Shown here piece by piece: positions 21,371-32,839 of a stretch of 64,000 bases of DNA. The stretch comes from Cycas panzhihuaensis (lineage: Eukaryota > Cycadophyta), in the NCBI GenBank assembly GCA_023213395.1, contig CM041465.1:30511741-30575740 (forward strand), in the 5' to 3' direction. Within the stretch, counting starts at the first letter, position 1. The number at the start of each line of letters is the position of its first letter. The notes beneath the pieces are model-generated. The model had not been told where the DNA came from and did no database searches. It saw only the letters and a list, made by a program, of their open reading frames with translations. The translations under genes were made by a program, and so were the position numbers.

Positions 21371-21906
21371 GATACTTGGAGAAGATCCAGAGAGTCCACA
21401 AAGAAGTATATGATCAACTTCTAAGGACTCAGTAAAAGTACAAGGAAAGACATGACAAGCATATGCAAGAGTGTACTTTTCATGAAGGAGATTTGGTAGG
21501 GTTATACTTGAGCAAGGAGAGGTTGAAAGGAGAAGGCAAGAAACTCAAACCTATAAGGTATGGACCATTCAAGATTTTGAGAAAAGTAGGTGGCAATGCT
21601 TTCCAACTTGATCGTCCACCTTATATGCAAATATATTCAGTAGTAAATGTTGAATATTTAAAACTCTTTGAGCCCTCCATGCTAGATGAGGAGTAGGACC
21701 AGTTCACTTTACCTTCAGTTGATGACTTGTATTTGGAAAGTGAGGAGCCTCTCAAGGAGGGTTGTATCTTGGAGAGAAAATCCACCAAAACAAGATATAA
21801 GACACATGAAACTTTTAGGATTGGAGTAGCAGGACAATTGCCTAGTAAGACCAAGTGGTTTAGTAGGCAACAAGGGGAATACCGCTTCCCCCATCTTCAA
21901 TTCTAA
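21371..21906 (+). pseudogene. pol: Integrase C-terminus and chromodomain-like tail of element C
   Basis: Frame 21463-21696 has FHEGDLVGLYLSKERL, YGPFKILRKVGGNAFQLDRP and VVNVEYLKLFEP. After a TAG (21694-21696), the same frame continues with CILERKSTKTRYKTHETFRI, G-x2-GQLPSKTKW and YRFPHLQF. This resembles a degenerate, group-II-like chromodomain (KTR...F-x-I-G...G-x2-P-x2-x-KW). The classification as chromodomain is inference from pattern. Confidence 0.65.
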
Positions 21907-21932
21907 TCCAAACATGAGTTGGTTGTTTTGCC

Positions 21933-21944
21933 AAGGAAGGGGAG
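21933..21944 (+). other. Polypurine tract of element C
   Basis: AAGGAAGGGGAG lies three bases before the TGATCC start of the 3' LTR and is the expected plus-strand primer. Confidence 0.8.
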
Positions 21945-21947
21945 CCA

Positions 21948-22905
21948 TGATCCAGGAGGATCTACCATATGTCTACAGGAGGCAGAAAATGCTAGGCATT
22001 GGCACAATTAAAAGAAAAAGGGCCAAATGGTGTCAAACTAATATGAAATTTTCTGGAAAGGGAAAGGACACATCCCACTACATGTGAGCAAAATGTGGGG
22101 TTCAAAAAATATCATTTGATTAGAGGCAAGCTTTGTTTTGTAGAAATAGCTCCCGCAGCCAACAGGAAAAGATCAAATACATACTATTTTTAAATCAATG
22201 AAAATAGGGGCAAATGATATCCAAATGAGTTAAAATTTTGAGGGAGTAAAGGGGACATATGTACCTATATGTGTACCAAATTTGAGCTTAATTAGAGTTT
22301 GTTAGCCCTAGGTACCAAGCCGCAACTTTTCAGAATTGCATGAATGCCACTTGGATAACATGCATTTTGGTTGTTGGTGGTTGTACTTGCATGAATGCCA
22401 CATGGTAAACATGCGTTTTGGTTTTCTTTCTATAAATTGAACCCTCTTGAGCTCATTTACGATGTTGGAGACTTGGTTCTTGTGTGTGAGAGACACTTGA
22501 CTTGGGAGCAACAGTGAGGTAACACTTGGAAGGTGTTGGAGACCATAGAGGAGGCAAATTTCAACACTTCAAGCATGCATTTTGGAGAGTGGGAGCTTCA
22601 TTGAAGGAGTTTTGGGAAATTGGAGGCGCCTTGTGGTATTATTGTATCATTTCTTCATTGTAACTTGCCTATTCTTTGCTAGTTGTTTTTCTCCACCATT
22701 AAATGGAGGTTTTTCTAGCTTAATAAAAGTATTATTCCTTTTACTTTGGAGTAATGACAAGTATGTATGAGTTGGTGTAGATTATCCTTTTATGGGCTCA
22801 CTCTTTTATTGATGTTATTGGGAATTTTACACTAACACCCTATGATCTCAAGGAAAAAAGACTGGTAATTAATTTTTTCCCTAATCACACTCCACTTTGG
22901 GATCA
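21948..22905 (+). repeat. 3' LTR of element C (958 bp)
   Basis: TGATCCAGGAGG to TTGGGATCA, collinear with 11283-12234, followed by the second TTGGG duplication at 22906-22910. Confidence 0.92.
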
Positions 22906-23640
22906 TTGGGCGTACTCTTTAATAAACTTCTTGTAATACCTAGTCAGTCTCAAAAAACTTTTCAGTTGTTTAATTGTCTTCAAGGTTGGGAAATTTAAGA
23001 TTACAACCACTTTACCCAAATTTGTTAGCATCCCTTTTTTTGTCACAGTATGCCCCAATAGTGATTTGAATGGAGCCATGAAAGTGCACTTGTTTAGGTT
23101 TAGGCATAAATTATTCATTATATAGGTTTCCAGCATCAACCTAAGATTGCCCTAATGGTTTTTTATTAGAGTATACAGAGTCCAGTTGTCCAAGAACATC
23201 TTAGTTGTTTTATCAATTGTTTGATGAAAGATATTTAGTATGACCCATTGGAAAGTGGTGGGTGCATTGGTCAAGCTATAAGGCATGACCCTATAGGCGT
23301 ATGTGCCCCTCTCATTTACAAAGGTGGTTTCCAATTAGTCCTCAAGGGCTATCCGAACTTGGTTGTAGTCGTTGAATCCATCCATGAAAGAATACACCTC
23401 ATGGCTTGACACTTTTTCTAGGATGTCTTCTATGAAAGGTATTGGAAAGGGGTCTTTTTTAGTGGCATGTCACTTCCCTTTTTTCTTCAGGACCACCATT
23501 ATGGGACTGATCCACTCACTATTTTCCATCTCAAAGATATAAACTGTTGCTAGTAGTTTATCTAATTTTGCGTTCCCTTCCTCTTTGTACTTGGGGTTCA
23601 TCTTATACTGGCACTACCTAATTGGCTTTGTCCCTTCTAT
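22906..23640 (-). pseudogene. pol: Reverse transcriptase of element B (right fragment), broken
   Basis: From high to low coordinates it reads degraded MNPKYKEE, PIMVVLKKKGK, DPFPIPFIEDILEKV, EVYSFMDGFNDYNQ, then GTYAYRVMPYSLTNAPTTFQ (23152-23334), MFLDNWTLY in place of the FLDDW active site, and LKSFLRLTRYYKKFIKEYAQ at 22906. The second catalytic Asp is Asn. Its continuation is at 11277 and below, across element C. Confidence 0.82.
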
Positions 23641-24796
23641 CAACTCAATTTGATGTTCCCCCAATTTTGATGGAATTCCCTTTAGGTCTTTATAGGACTA
23701 AACAAATACATCCTTATACTCTAAAAAGAGAGTTGTGGCTTAGTTGACTGTCTCCTTGTCCCAATAGTCTCCAAAGGTGACCAACTAGGGATGCTTTTTT
23801 GATCTGAGATTAATTTGTTTAATTTTCAATTGTTTTGCTTGGATAGATTTACCATCTTCGTTTAATATGTATGCTGGTGTTTTATTTATCATTCTACTAC
23901 CATTCTCCATGAAGGAATATGTAGGAGGCAAGTTCTAACTTTTCATGATTTTCCTTTTCTGATTCAGATTTATAATTCTACTTCTTTTTCTCAACATATT
24001 CTATTTGAAAACATCCTACAGTTAAATCTACTATTTTTGTTTTCAAAATGGACAAGGTTTTTTGAATTCCAGGGACCTCTTATATGAAAAAGTATGACAG
24101 AAATTATCTGTCAAGGGTTCCCAATCTACCAACTATGATTTTTCACAAATGCTAGTACTAGGCTGAACTGATTCCCTCAAAGGTTTTTACCCATAAGGTG
24201 GTCCATTCATGCTTAGGGACACTATGTTCTTCCCAGGTTTGAACACATTGTTCAACATGTATGTGGGGATTATCCTTATTATGGAATTTTGACAGTTTCA
24301 TATTCTTCTTCTAGAATCGGTTTAAGAATTGTTGACACATATCATTCCATTCTTTGAATTGGACACAATAAGCGTTGTACCAAGCAAAAGCTTGTCCCAA
24401 TTGAGACAAGGGAAACAAATACTTGCAAACATTTTCTTGCCATTTTTTATTTTTCAAAATTTGAATACATGCTTCTAAATGATTTTCAACACTTCCTACT
24501 TGACCCCAAAATTATGGGAAATTTTCAAGAATCTCACTAAATAATTTGGGGTTACCTTGGGTCACTTGCAAGTGTTACGTCTCATCTAATTCAATTTTCT
24601 CTGCTTCTTCTTTGAAAATCTGGATTAGGCTTTCCCCTTGTTGCTCTACTGCTGGATCCACATCTTCTTCATCTTCCGAGGAGTCGGGACACATCTCCAG
24701 ATGATAGCAATTTGTTGGTTCTATTTCTTCCCATGCATTTTACAACTAGTTAAGCATATAAGAAGATGATGCTTCACACCGTAGTGTGGACTATAT
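23641..24796 (-). pseudogene. Element B linker with second Gag-like domain (core near 24290-24500)
   Basis: Between the RT start and protease the minus strand is full of stops, yet 24290-24500 reads SVENHLEACIQILKN, QLGQAFAWYNAYC and KEWNDMCQQFLNRF. This matches the domain of element A at 4109-4730 in spacing (H-L-x2-C, W, L-x-G-x-A-x-x-WY, W, F-x-x-RF). The DLKGIP-like sequence before RT is also recognisable near 23680. It shows the domain is ancestral to both families. Coordinates are approximate because of decay. Confidence 0.55.
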
Positions 24797-25264
24797 CTAA
24801 TAAGTTGTTTCCAAACATAGACTTACCTTTGGTTTTGTTTCAACTATGGTGGAGGAAGCCTTCTTGATATCTTCAATTTTCTCGATGTGAGGGCCATCCA
24901 AACACAGGGGTAGGGTGACTACTTTTCCTCTAGCTAATAATGTGAATGTATGTCTTTCTGAATCCTGAATTGCTTTGGTAGCCAACAACCATGGCATACC
25001 AATCAAAGTTGGATATGTCGTCCTCTAACTTTGCATTCGAACCACTACAAAGTCTGTCAAAACAATTATAACTGCGACTGTAATTGGGACATTCATTACA
25101 GTCCTCATTGGCCTCACTTGTAATTGATTGGCTAGGCTAATGGAATAGTCCAGGGCAACTTTGTCTAGCCTTCTTAGTGCTATCCACGAGGTCTTTGGCA
25201 ACACGTTCATGCTCGAACCTCCATCCACAATGGTCTTATACAATGTTGTTCCCAAGATTAGCAT
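24797..25264 (-). pseudogene. Protease of element B, broken
   Basis: Frame 25025-25264: LILGTTLYKTIVDGGSSMNV, LDYSISLANQLQVRP, VPITVAVIIVLTDFVVVRMQ. The next piece, 24797-25006, has MIGMPWLLATKAIQ, equivalent to LLGRPWL. Active-site sequence VDGGSS, as in A/I. A stop near 25022 separates the two pieces. Confidence 0.8.
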
Positions 25265-27658
25265 TGGAACTCATGGGTCCACTGAATTGTCTTTTAACAC
25301 CTTTAGTACTGGCTTCTCAATCTGGTCAAACTCAATTTGTTGGTAATATCTTGTTTTCCACCATTTGAAAACCACAATAATTAGCATGGTTACTCCTAAC
25401 TCTATTAGCAAATCTCGTACTAATTGGAGTCTTTGCCATGGATTTAGACTTTCCGTTTGTTCTGAAGATTCTTGAGGAGTTGCCATCCTTTTGTAAGTCA
25501 GTCCTTTGAAACATTGCTCCTGTTGAGTCTCTTCATATTGTACATTGTTCATAACTTCTTACAAAATCTTCACAACTTCTTGAAGTCTTTGTTTCTCCAT
25601 TGTAGGTTTCAAAAAATTCTCCTTTGTGGGTGTAGTCAACACTTTCCCACTCCGGGTCTATAAATAAGAAGGAATCTCCTTGTTTGGTATTTTGGTGACC
25701 AAATTGGTCATTTGCACTATGACATTCTTAGGACAGTTAGCCCACTCATGGCCTGTTGGCCCACATTCTTCACAAATAAACTCACCTGCTTTTTTCTCTA
25801 GTGGGCATTCAAATCTATAGTGCCTTCATCTCTAACATAACAAGCATTGAATTGTCTTAGTTTTTCCTTCATATTGCTTTCCCATTACTCATTCAATCTT
25901 TTGGAAAAACGTATTATGGATCCCTCCTTTAGAGCCTTTGGAGATTTGTCTGGAGAAACATTTCCATGTGTTATGGTTAGTTTTTCAACAATTATCACAC
26001 CATTTCATTGATCCTTGGTGTTTGTTCTTCAAATGTCGTTGTTGATTGCAAGGTGGGGGGCACCATACATTGCCCCTGGATTTCTCCAGGCATAGATGGG
26101 TCGATTCCATTTGAAACTTTTCAATTTCTTGATTATGATTCTGCTACATTTTTGTTGGCATGGACACCGGTGGTTATTGCTTAAGTGCTTCTACCTCCGG
26201 CCTCAAGGCTTCTATTTTTGGATTTAGACCCATTTGTGGAGTTTAAATAATAGATTGTTGCAGATTCATATCTACTTGAGGTACTTGGTGGAAGCCAAGT
26301 CCCCTTTGAAAAGTTTGGTTCAATTGAAATGCCGACTATGAATATGCAATCGATCATCTGATTCTCGAACTTCAACGCAGTTCCTTTACTTGCTTGTAAT
26401 TGTGCCTTGGACGTAATGTTACTTTCTCTCTTAATTGGGGAGTTAATCCTTTAACAAAGTACTTCATCGCAAGTATTGGACTAATTAGTGCTGATGCGTC
26501 CATCTTGTTCATAATGATTCTTATTCATCCATGAAAATCATTCACTCATTCTCTTGGGAATTGTGTAAATTACTCCAATGCTTGAAAAATTGCCATGGGA
26601 TCCCTAAATTTTTGGAATCTGCCCATAAAACACACCTATAATTGGTCCTAGGTTAGATTTTGTGTCGAAGCATATTGGAACCATGATATTACAGTTCCCC
26701 TCAATGCTGAGAAAAATCTAGCCTTTATTTCATCTGTGTCTCGAATTCTTTTGATTTTCAACATATTAAGAAGTAATGTCAGGTGATCGCCTAGATGACT
26801 AGGTCCATTAAATTGCAAACTTGAAAACATTGCATCGTTCTAAATAATGACATAGGGGGTTATCTGTTGTGTTCCACTCAAAGGATTAGAACCCACTTAT
26901 CTTGGTCCTCTTAATGCAGTTGCTCCAGATGCACCACTTGATGGTGGCTGGCTGCCATCTTCACCCACATTCATCAATAGTGACATGCCCTGCAATAGGC
27001 TACCTCCTCCTACACTAGTTCCTCCCTTAATAATGGTGAAGTGCCGCTGGCCCAAGTTGTGCTTTCCATTTGACTCGGACTTCCCTTTGTTGTTGGGAAA
27101 AAGGGTCTTGATATAACTGACCCTATGAATCCTTCATTCATTTTATTGAAAAGGGGATTTAAGATGTGCGGGTAAGAGGAGTTCTAATCTCTACTAGATG
27201 ATGGTCCCACACTCCGTTGTTGCACTATATAATTCCACTATAATGGAATTGCTTTCGTCACTTGATGCTGCTACTTCTACTATAGGTTCTTTATTTGTTG
27301 ATCTGTCTTGTAATTTTCCATTACTACTTGGGTCCTCTTTTGATGCGCATTGTTGGTTTTCCTCTTCGGTCAGGACCGCCACCTCCTGGGCAATGATTTC
27401 AATTTCTATTGCCTTAGATTGGTCTTCTTCCTTCTTCTTGTCTTCTGGGATTGACTTTTTTTCCTATGTTGATCTCGTAGGTGGTCGCTTATTCACTTGC
27501 CTTCTTGGTGTAATGGAAAACCTAGGTTTAGGTATGCCCACTTGTATTTTACCCTTTGCTCAATGTTCGCCTCACTCTTGGCGTGTTTTTGTTTTTTTGT
27601 CTCAAACAACCCTTGGTGGCATGGAAGAAGGACAACTCATTGACTTGGCTTTGTCCAT
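25265..27658 (-). pseudogene. gag: gag of element B, broken
   Basis: ATG is the complement of 27656-27658, 39 bases past the primer site. Highly degraded reading: N-terminal Lys/Glu-rich region (27194-27382 open), capsid core ARFFSALRGTVISWFQY (26648-26830) continuing GRFQKFRDP, YFVKGLTPQLREKVTL near 26440, a knuckle KWCDNC with an in-frame stop near 26000, and a good knuckle CEECGPTGHEWANC near 25760. The frame at 25271-25552 precedes protease. The order parallels element A gag. Confidence 0.78.
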
Positions 27659-27696
27659 GTTTATCTTACGTCCGTTTTCTCCTTTTAGGTTCAGTA

Positions 27697-27710
27697 GGGT
27701 AGTGGAACCA
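27697..27710 (-). other. Primer-binding site of element B (tRNA-Glu-like)
   Basis: On the minus strand TGGTTCCACTACCC, one base after the LTR end, the same one-base T spacing as in element A. The first seven bases equal the A site; the rest has drifted. Confidence 0.55.
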
Positions 27711-27711
27711 A

Positions 27712-28361
27712 TGCGTGTTGCGCTACTTATACATACAATGATTGATTCTCAAATAGATAGAACAAGTATAAAAAATACAAGATGTGTGCCAATATAGGAA
27801 TGCAAGCAAAAACTCTTCATTACATAGGGTGTTGTAGTTGGTCCTCTTACAACTAGATGCAATCTTGAATAGTATAATTAGAGGGTTTGTTGCAAGATTG
27901 CGGTACAAGTTGTTACAACATGAAAAATACAAAAGATCTTATACTACTACAAGATATCTCGTATCATACATTCAATCTTGATTTATTGTGTGCTGCGTCA
28001 TTCGTCACATATAGAAACAGGCATAGAAAACTAAAACGGGTTGCAACCATTCATCATAATATGGAGACATGAGGATGTGAGAGAACAAGAACCATCATCA
28101 TTATATTATGACGGGTCGCTCTGGTCCTCTCACAACCAGAGACAATCCGGAACAATACACATAGGATTGGAATTTACACAGTAGGCACATAATGTGAATA
28201 ACTACATTCCGTGTGACAACGGACATAACATTACATTCCAACCAAAAAGGAACCGCCTTTGATCTCTTTATAATATGATATTTATACTCACTATAACTTT
28301 GAGTTAGTTGCAACCATTCTTAATACAAACAAAAGGGTTGCAACTAATACGGCCATACACA
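27712..28361 (-). repeat. LTR shared by elements F (3') and B (5'), 650 bp
   Basis: Plus-strand ends TGCGTGTTGCG and CATACACA. To its left is the B primer site and gag; to its right is a polypurine tract (28362-28372, GAAGGGAGAGA on the minus strand) and the extra ORF of F. A minus-strand TATAAATA is at 28279-28286. It carries the palindrome GTTGCAAC at 28040-28047, 28307-28314 and 28337-28344, the motif that is amplified in the array at 30900-31510. The right boundary rests on the purine tract and TG, not on a second LTR copy. Confidence 0.7.
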
Positions 28362-28440
28362 TCTCTCCCTTCACAAAACTTACAAGTATTCTTCCTTGTA
28401 AGCCCAAGATTAGAAAAATGAGGAAACAATACATGACAAA

Positions 28441-30150
28441 TTAATTTTCTTTATCCCTTTTGATCTTTTCCATCTCTGCACGAATTCGATGCGTATCAGG
28501 TTTGTACACAATACAAGGTGGATTTATACCTTGTTTTTTACAATGGTCGTAGAGGATAACCATGTTGCGTAGCACCTGCAGTTGAGCCATTGTCAGCTTT
28601 TCTCCTGAATGCAACTGTTCAATTTCCTCTTCCAATTCGCATTTCCTTGTTTCCACTAACAACAGATTCTGTCGTAAAGATTTGATCATGGACCAGAAGT
28701 GATTGGAATACTTAGCATCTTCTCGAGTCTGCATTATCCAAGCACCCAATTTTCGGTTCACCCTCTCCAATCCTGGTGGAATTTGTTCATCGAACAGGGC
28801 GCTGAAAGCTGGTACCAAATGCTCCACACGGGAAGTATCTCCCACCCAGTGCATAATAAACTTAATCAAGAAGTCCAGTTTTGCCTCACAGGCAGCTAAC
28901 GGGTCTTCTACTTTCTGGATTCTTTGCAAATCCGGTGGGGGCCTCTTATTTCGAACTTCCAATTCAGTCACCAAATGCTGAATGACCTTAGCCAGGAATG
29001 AAATCTTCCAGTGTGCCAAATTGTGTGGCTGACACTCCATTGGATCAATTCCTTCCTCTATCAGTTCTTCATTATTGAAGTCAAAATCCACCTAGGCTGG
29101 TTGGCTGTTCAGAATTTCCAGAATTTCCTTTTTGCTTTTTCTGTGGCAATTCTTCTTTTCCTTCTTTTCTCCTCTTCAGTTTTAAGAATTTTTTCCGATT
29201 GCTGGGCTGGCTATTGCTCGATTGCTTCTACTTTAACTGACACACCACCTACTTTCTGTTTCCCTTTTCTGATTTCCTCCCTCTTCTTCACGTCTTTCTG
29301 TTTCCTTTCTTCTTTCTTCTCGGCTTGCGAGGTTGCCTCTTCCCGCTGCTGTTTCCTTCCTTTCTCCTCTATTTGTGTCATCTGAGGATTGTTCGCTCGA
29401 GCCTTTTTTAAGAAAAAATTCTTAAACCTTTTCTTGAAGCTCCCTATGCCAAATTTCTCCATTATGCTTGAAATGGTTAATCCATTCAATCATTTCCGTT
29501 TGCTCTAGTTTTCCTTCCGGCAATTTTATTTCTGGACATTGAGAATACAATAATCCCTGAAACAGACTTTGATGATAAAATACGGCTGACTAAGGTTTGG
29601 CCTTAATACTCATCAATTTGTCTAAGAATCTTTCTGCGAGAAATGTCGCCCAATTAAACTTTTCTCCCTGCGCTACTCGAAGGAGTGCTGATCTCATCTT
29701 TGTAGGAACAAATAAATTCCTTTGACTCAATATTACTCTTGTGAAGAGGAAATGAGCCACCCAGTGTGCCAATTTATTCGCAATGCCTACAATATGAATG
29801 CCAGATGTAGAAACATCTGAAATTTGGACACCCAGCTGCTTTGTTGCCTGCCCTTGCGGAATCCTTTTATCTCTGGGTACCTCTTCACTTGAATCTGGTA
29901 ACCCTGAGATTTTTGCAATGGCTTTTGTTGATATATCTAAGAGATTGGGTTGTTGAGCCACAAGTTGAATCATGTATGTCATGAAATCTGTTGTTGCTGG
30001 AAATAACCCTATTTGCACAAACTGGGCAAATCCAACCTTTGTCAAAGTTATTTTTCTTCTATCTTCTTCAGATATATCCCACCATGCATGCTTGATTCCT
30101 TCATCATCTACTTCACTCAAATTGATTTGAGTCTGTGCAATGTCCTTCAT
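28441..30150 (-). pseudogene. Extra ORF of element F (homologue of element A extra ORF)
   Basis: Two long frames, 29590-30150 (186 aa) and 28441-29091 (216 aa), with Glu/Lys-rich reading between them (29211-29489). Shared with 8558-9619: KVGFAQFVQIG at the KQAGWGDYIYC position, ISGLPDSSEEVP at ITKLPNEGEIP, KLAHWVAHFLFTRVILSQRN at WVAKVINSRFLSKRK, VAQGEKFNWATFLAERF at REGEKLNWSEFLAEN, and LLYSQCPE at ILFYQCPE. The C-terminal frame is rich in heptad-like Leu/Glu (coiled coil, about 28600-28700). If once continuous the product was over 500 aa, longer than in A. Function unknown; broken by a stop at 29590 and shifts after it. Confidence 0.7.
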
Positions 30151-30480
30151 CTTGCTCGTTCACAATTTTTCAAAAACTTCCCTAGTTCGTCTTAAAAAAC
30201 TTCCTTGGTTCGTCTTCAACTTTGCTGCTTATGTTCAACTAAGCTGTGCAAAACCTTCATGACTTCGATTTATGGTTGCAATTACTCGGTTGCAACTCGA
30301 ACGTACTTCCTTTTTGTTTGTCCAATGCGTGCTAGCCACCTGTCACCGCCTTCATGCTCTGTGTTGTCTTGGTACGTGCGACTATCGACTGTCACCGATT
30401 TTTGCCACTTCGTCGCCATCACCATTAATGAATTTACCTTCAGCTTTTTCTTGATTTGATATTACCACCTTCCTTTGCAA
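30151..30480 (-). other. Spacer upstream of the element F extra ORF
   Basis: Non-coding; contains one isolated GTTGCAAC near 30289. No other feature was recognised. Confidence 0.5.
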
Positions 30481-31560
30481 AATTTCCGTCTTCCTTATTG
30501 CTTTTTCCAATTGCATCAGGTTTTGTCATTATAGAATAATTTACGACTTCTCTACCATATTCAAATTGCAATCGTTCTACCTTTCTGATTGCAGCTAATC
30601 ATTTTTCTCTATAGTCAATCTGCCTCTAGTTTGCGACTTTCTCAAATCAATTATTCGTAGTTTTGTCTAATTTGGTTTTCTAACTGCAACTACTTTTATC
30701 CCTGTTATAATCGCTTTTATCGAAATTGCAATTGTTCTAAATTGCAGCCATTTATCCTGATTGTAACCATCTTGCATCCAGGTTGTAGTTAGCTTCTGTT
30801 CTAATTGAATCTAGATTGCCACTTCTTTCTCTCCATTTGCAAGTACTTGCTTCCGAAGTTGCAATTCTTGCGTCTAGGTTGCACTGATTTATCCTGCCTC
30901 TTGGTTGCACTTTTGCATTCAGGTTGCTTCTCCTTGCGTCCTGGTTGCAACTTCTTACGTCCTGATTGCAACTTTGCGTGCAAATTACATCGCTTATGTC
31001 TAGGTTACAACTTTGCGTCCAGGTTGCAATTGCTGGCCTTCGAGTTGCAACTTTGCATCCTGGTTGTAACTACTTGTCTCCAAGTTACAACTTTGGGTCC
31101 AGGTTGCAACCGCTTACGTCTGAGTTGCAACTTTGCATCTGAGTTGCAACTTTGCATTTGAGTTGCAACTTTACATCCAGGTTGCAACTCTGCGTCCAAG
31201 TTGCAATTGTTTACGTCTGAGTTGCAACTTTACGTCCATGTTGCAACTTTGCGTTCAGGGTGCAACCACTTGTGTCCGAGTTGCAACTTTACGTCCAGGT
31301 TGCAACTTTGTGTCCAGGTTGCAACCACTTGCGTCTTAGTTGTAACTTTGCATTCGAGTTGTAACTTTGCGTTGGGTTGCAACTTTGCATCCAGGTTGCA
31401 ACTACTTGCATCCGAGTTGCAACTTTGCATCTAAGTTGCAACCACTTGCGTCCGGGTTGTAACTTTGCGTCCAGGTTGCAACCACTTGCGTCCTAGTTGC
31501 AACTTTGCGTCCAGGTTATAGCCTCTAGGTTGGAATTTTACATCCAGGTTACAACCGTTC
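30481..31560 (-). repeat. GTTGCAAC tandem array of element F
   Basis: Degenerate short-period array, clearest at 30900-31510. Units of about 19-24 bp alternate between GTTGCAACTTTGCGTCCAG-like and GTTGCAACCACTTGCGTCCG-like forms. I count about 18 exact GTTGCAAC palindromes within roughly 570 bp, plus many one-base variants. The block lies between integrase and the extra ORF, the same position as the element A array. Short plus-strand ORFs crossing it merely translate the repeat. Confidence 0.85.
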
Positions 31561-32839
31561 ACTTCCATGATTCAAGTCATAAGGGAATTTCTATTCCTAT
31601 GGTTGTTATCCTTCTATTTTTTATTTTTTTATTTATTTTAATTTTGCTATATACCTTTTCAGTCAACTTCTGTTGACTGGCTTTTCCAATAGTGTTCCAT
31701 CAAGTTGTTGGAGTTGCATTGCTCCATTCGACCAGATATGGTTCACCTTGTATGGACCAAGGCATCGCAACCTTAATTTTTCAGGTTTGATTCAGAACTT
31801 ACTGTCATAAAGAAGAACGAGGTCTCCTTCTTGGAATTGTAGAACTTTGAGGTACTGATCATGCATGCTTTTCTTTTCATCTTCTCTGCTTTCAGTTCCC
31901 ACCAAGCTCTTTCCCCTTTTTCATCCCGCTTCATTAAATCTACATATCGTTGGTCGTGTGAATCATTCTTTGACAGTCGTAACTCAAATGCCACTTTCAG
32001 ACTTTCTGTCTGGAATTCCAGAGGAAGTATGACTCCTAGTCTATAAACCAATTGGAATGGAGTTTGTTTATGAGGCCGCTTTATCGTTGTCCTATCGGCC
32101 CAAAAACTGAATGGGGTCGTTTTGCCTAATCCATTCGCCCTTGATTACAGATTTTAGATAATGCAAGTGTTAGAATTTTATTGGTACTTTCCACCTGCCC
32201 GTTTGCCTGAGGATAATATGGGGAAGACTTTGAATGTTGAATCAAAAATTCTTGCATCAGATGCTTTATCATTTCGTTAAGAAAGCTGCTTTCTTGATCT
32301 GAGACGATTTCTAATGGGCAACCAAACCAAATAATTATCATTTCGTATAGAAATCGGGCTGTACTTTGAGCGTCGTACGTTCTCATTGCCTTGGCTTCGG
32401 TCCATTTTGTTAAAAAATCGGTGGTGATTAGAATGTATCTCACGTTTGTACGCTGAGCTGGGGGGCTGATATGTCCAATAAAGTCTAGTCCCCTTTTTTC
32501 AAATGGAGCTTGAGCCAATATAGGACAGAACGGTATGAAATAATCTTTTGTCGGCTTCCCCACTTATTGGCATATGTCACAGCTTCGAATCCATTTTTGT
32601 ACATCTTCAAAGATTGTAGGCCACCATAGTTTTTCCAATAAGCTTTTTTCACTTGTTGATTCAGTACCTTGGTGTTTTGCTGCGACTCCTTCATGGGCTT
32701 CTCTGATGACAACTTCCACTTCGTGTTCCATTATGCATCTCCTTAAGATTTGATCAAGTCCCATCCTATATAGCATTCCTTGAATCAGTTGGAAAGGAAA
32801 AGTTTTCTTGATGAAGCTTTGTCGTTCAACACGTTCCAT
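31561..32839 (-). pseudogene. pol: Integrase of element F, broken
   Basis: Frames 32564-32839 and 32126-32563 are the same frame split by a TAA directly after CDICQ. Zinc part: HEVEVVIREAHEGVAAKH ... CDIC. Core: D in LDFIGHI, D in VSDQESSF, E in NGQVESTNK, so the triad is kept. Frame 31773-32051 supplies the C-terminal part (ILPLEFQTESLKVAFELRL), and a degraded LGPYKV-like tail reaches about 31650. Confidence 0.85.

Larger units (their letters stand above)
11283..22905 (+). mobile_element. Element C: complete Ty3/gypsy retrotransposon, hosting copia element D
   Basis: Bounded by TGATCC...GGATCA ends, LTRs of 952 and 958 bp, initiator-Met-type primer site, gag-protease, RT, RNase H, integrase with a chromodomain-like tail, polypurine tract and a TTGGG target duplication. 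Gene order and YLDD reverse transcriptase place it in Ty3/gypsy; the tail suggests a chromovirus. Its gag is split by element D. Several stops and frameshifts make it inactive. It sits inside the RT-RNase H region of element B. Confidence 0.93.

Noticed and set aside
27198-27797. 199-aa plus-strand ORF
   Set aside because: It is antisense to the gag of element B, which is supported by motifs on the minus strand, and it crosses the LTR boundary.
30805-31434. Plus-strand ORFs rich in LQLC/CNF repeats
   Set aside because: They translate the GTTGCAAC array; their periodicity is that of the DNA repeat, and the coding genes around lie on the other strand.
30900-31510. CRISPR-like repeat-spacer array
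   Set aside because: Units are 19-24 bp and degenerate, without constant repeats or unique spacers, and the context is a plant retrotransposon.
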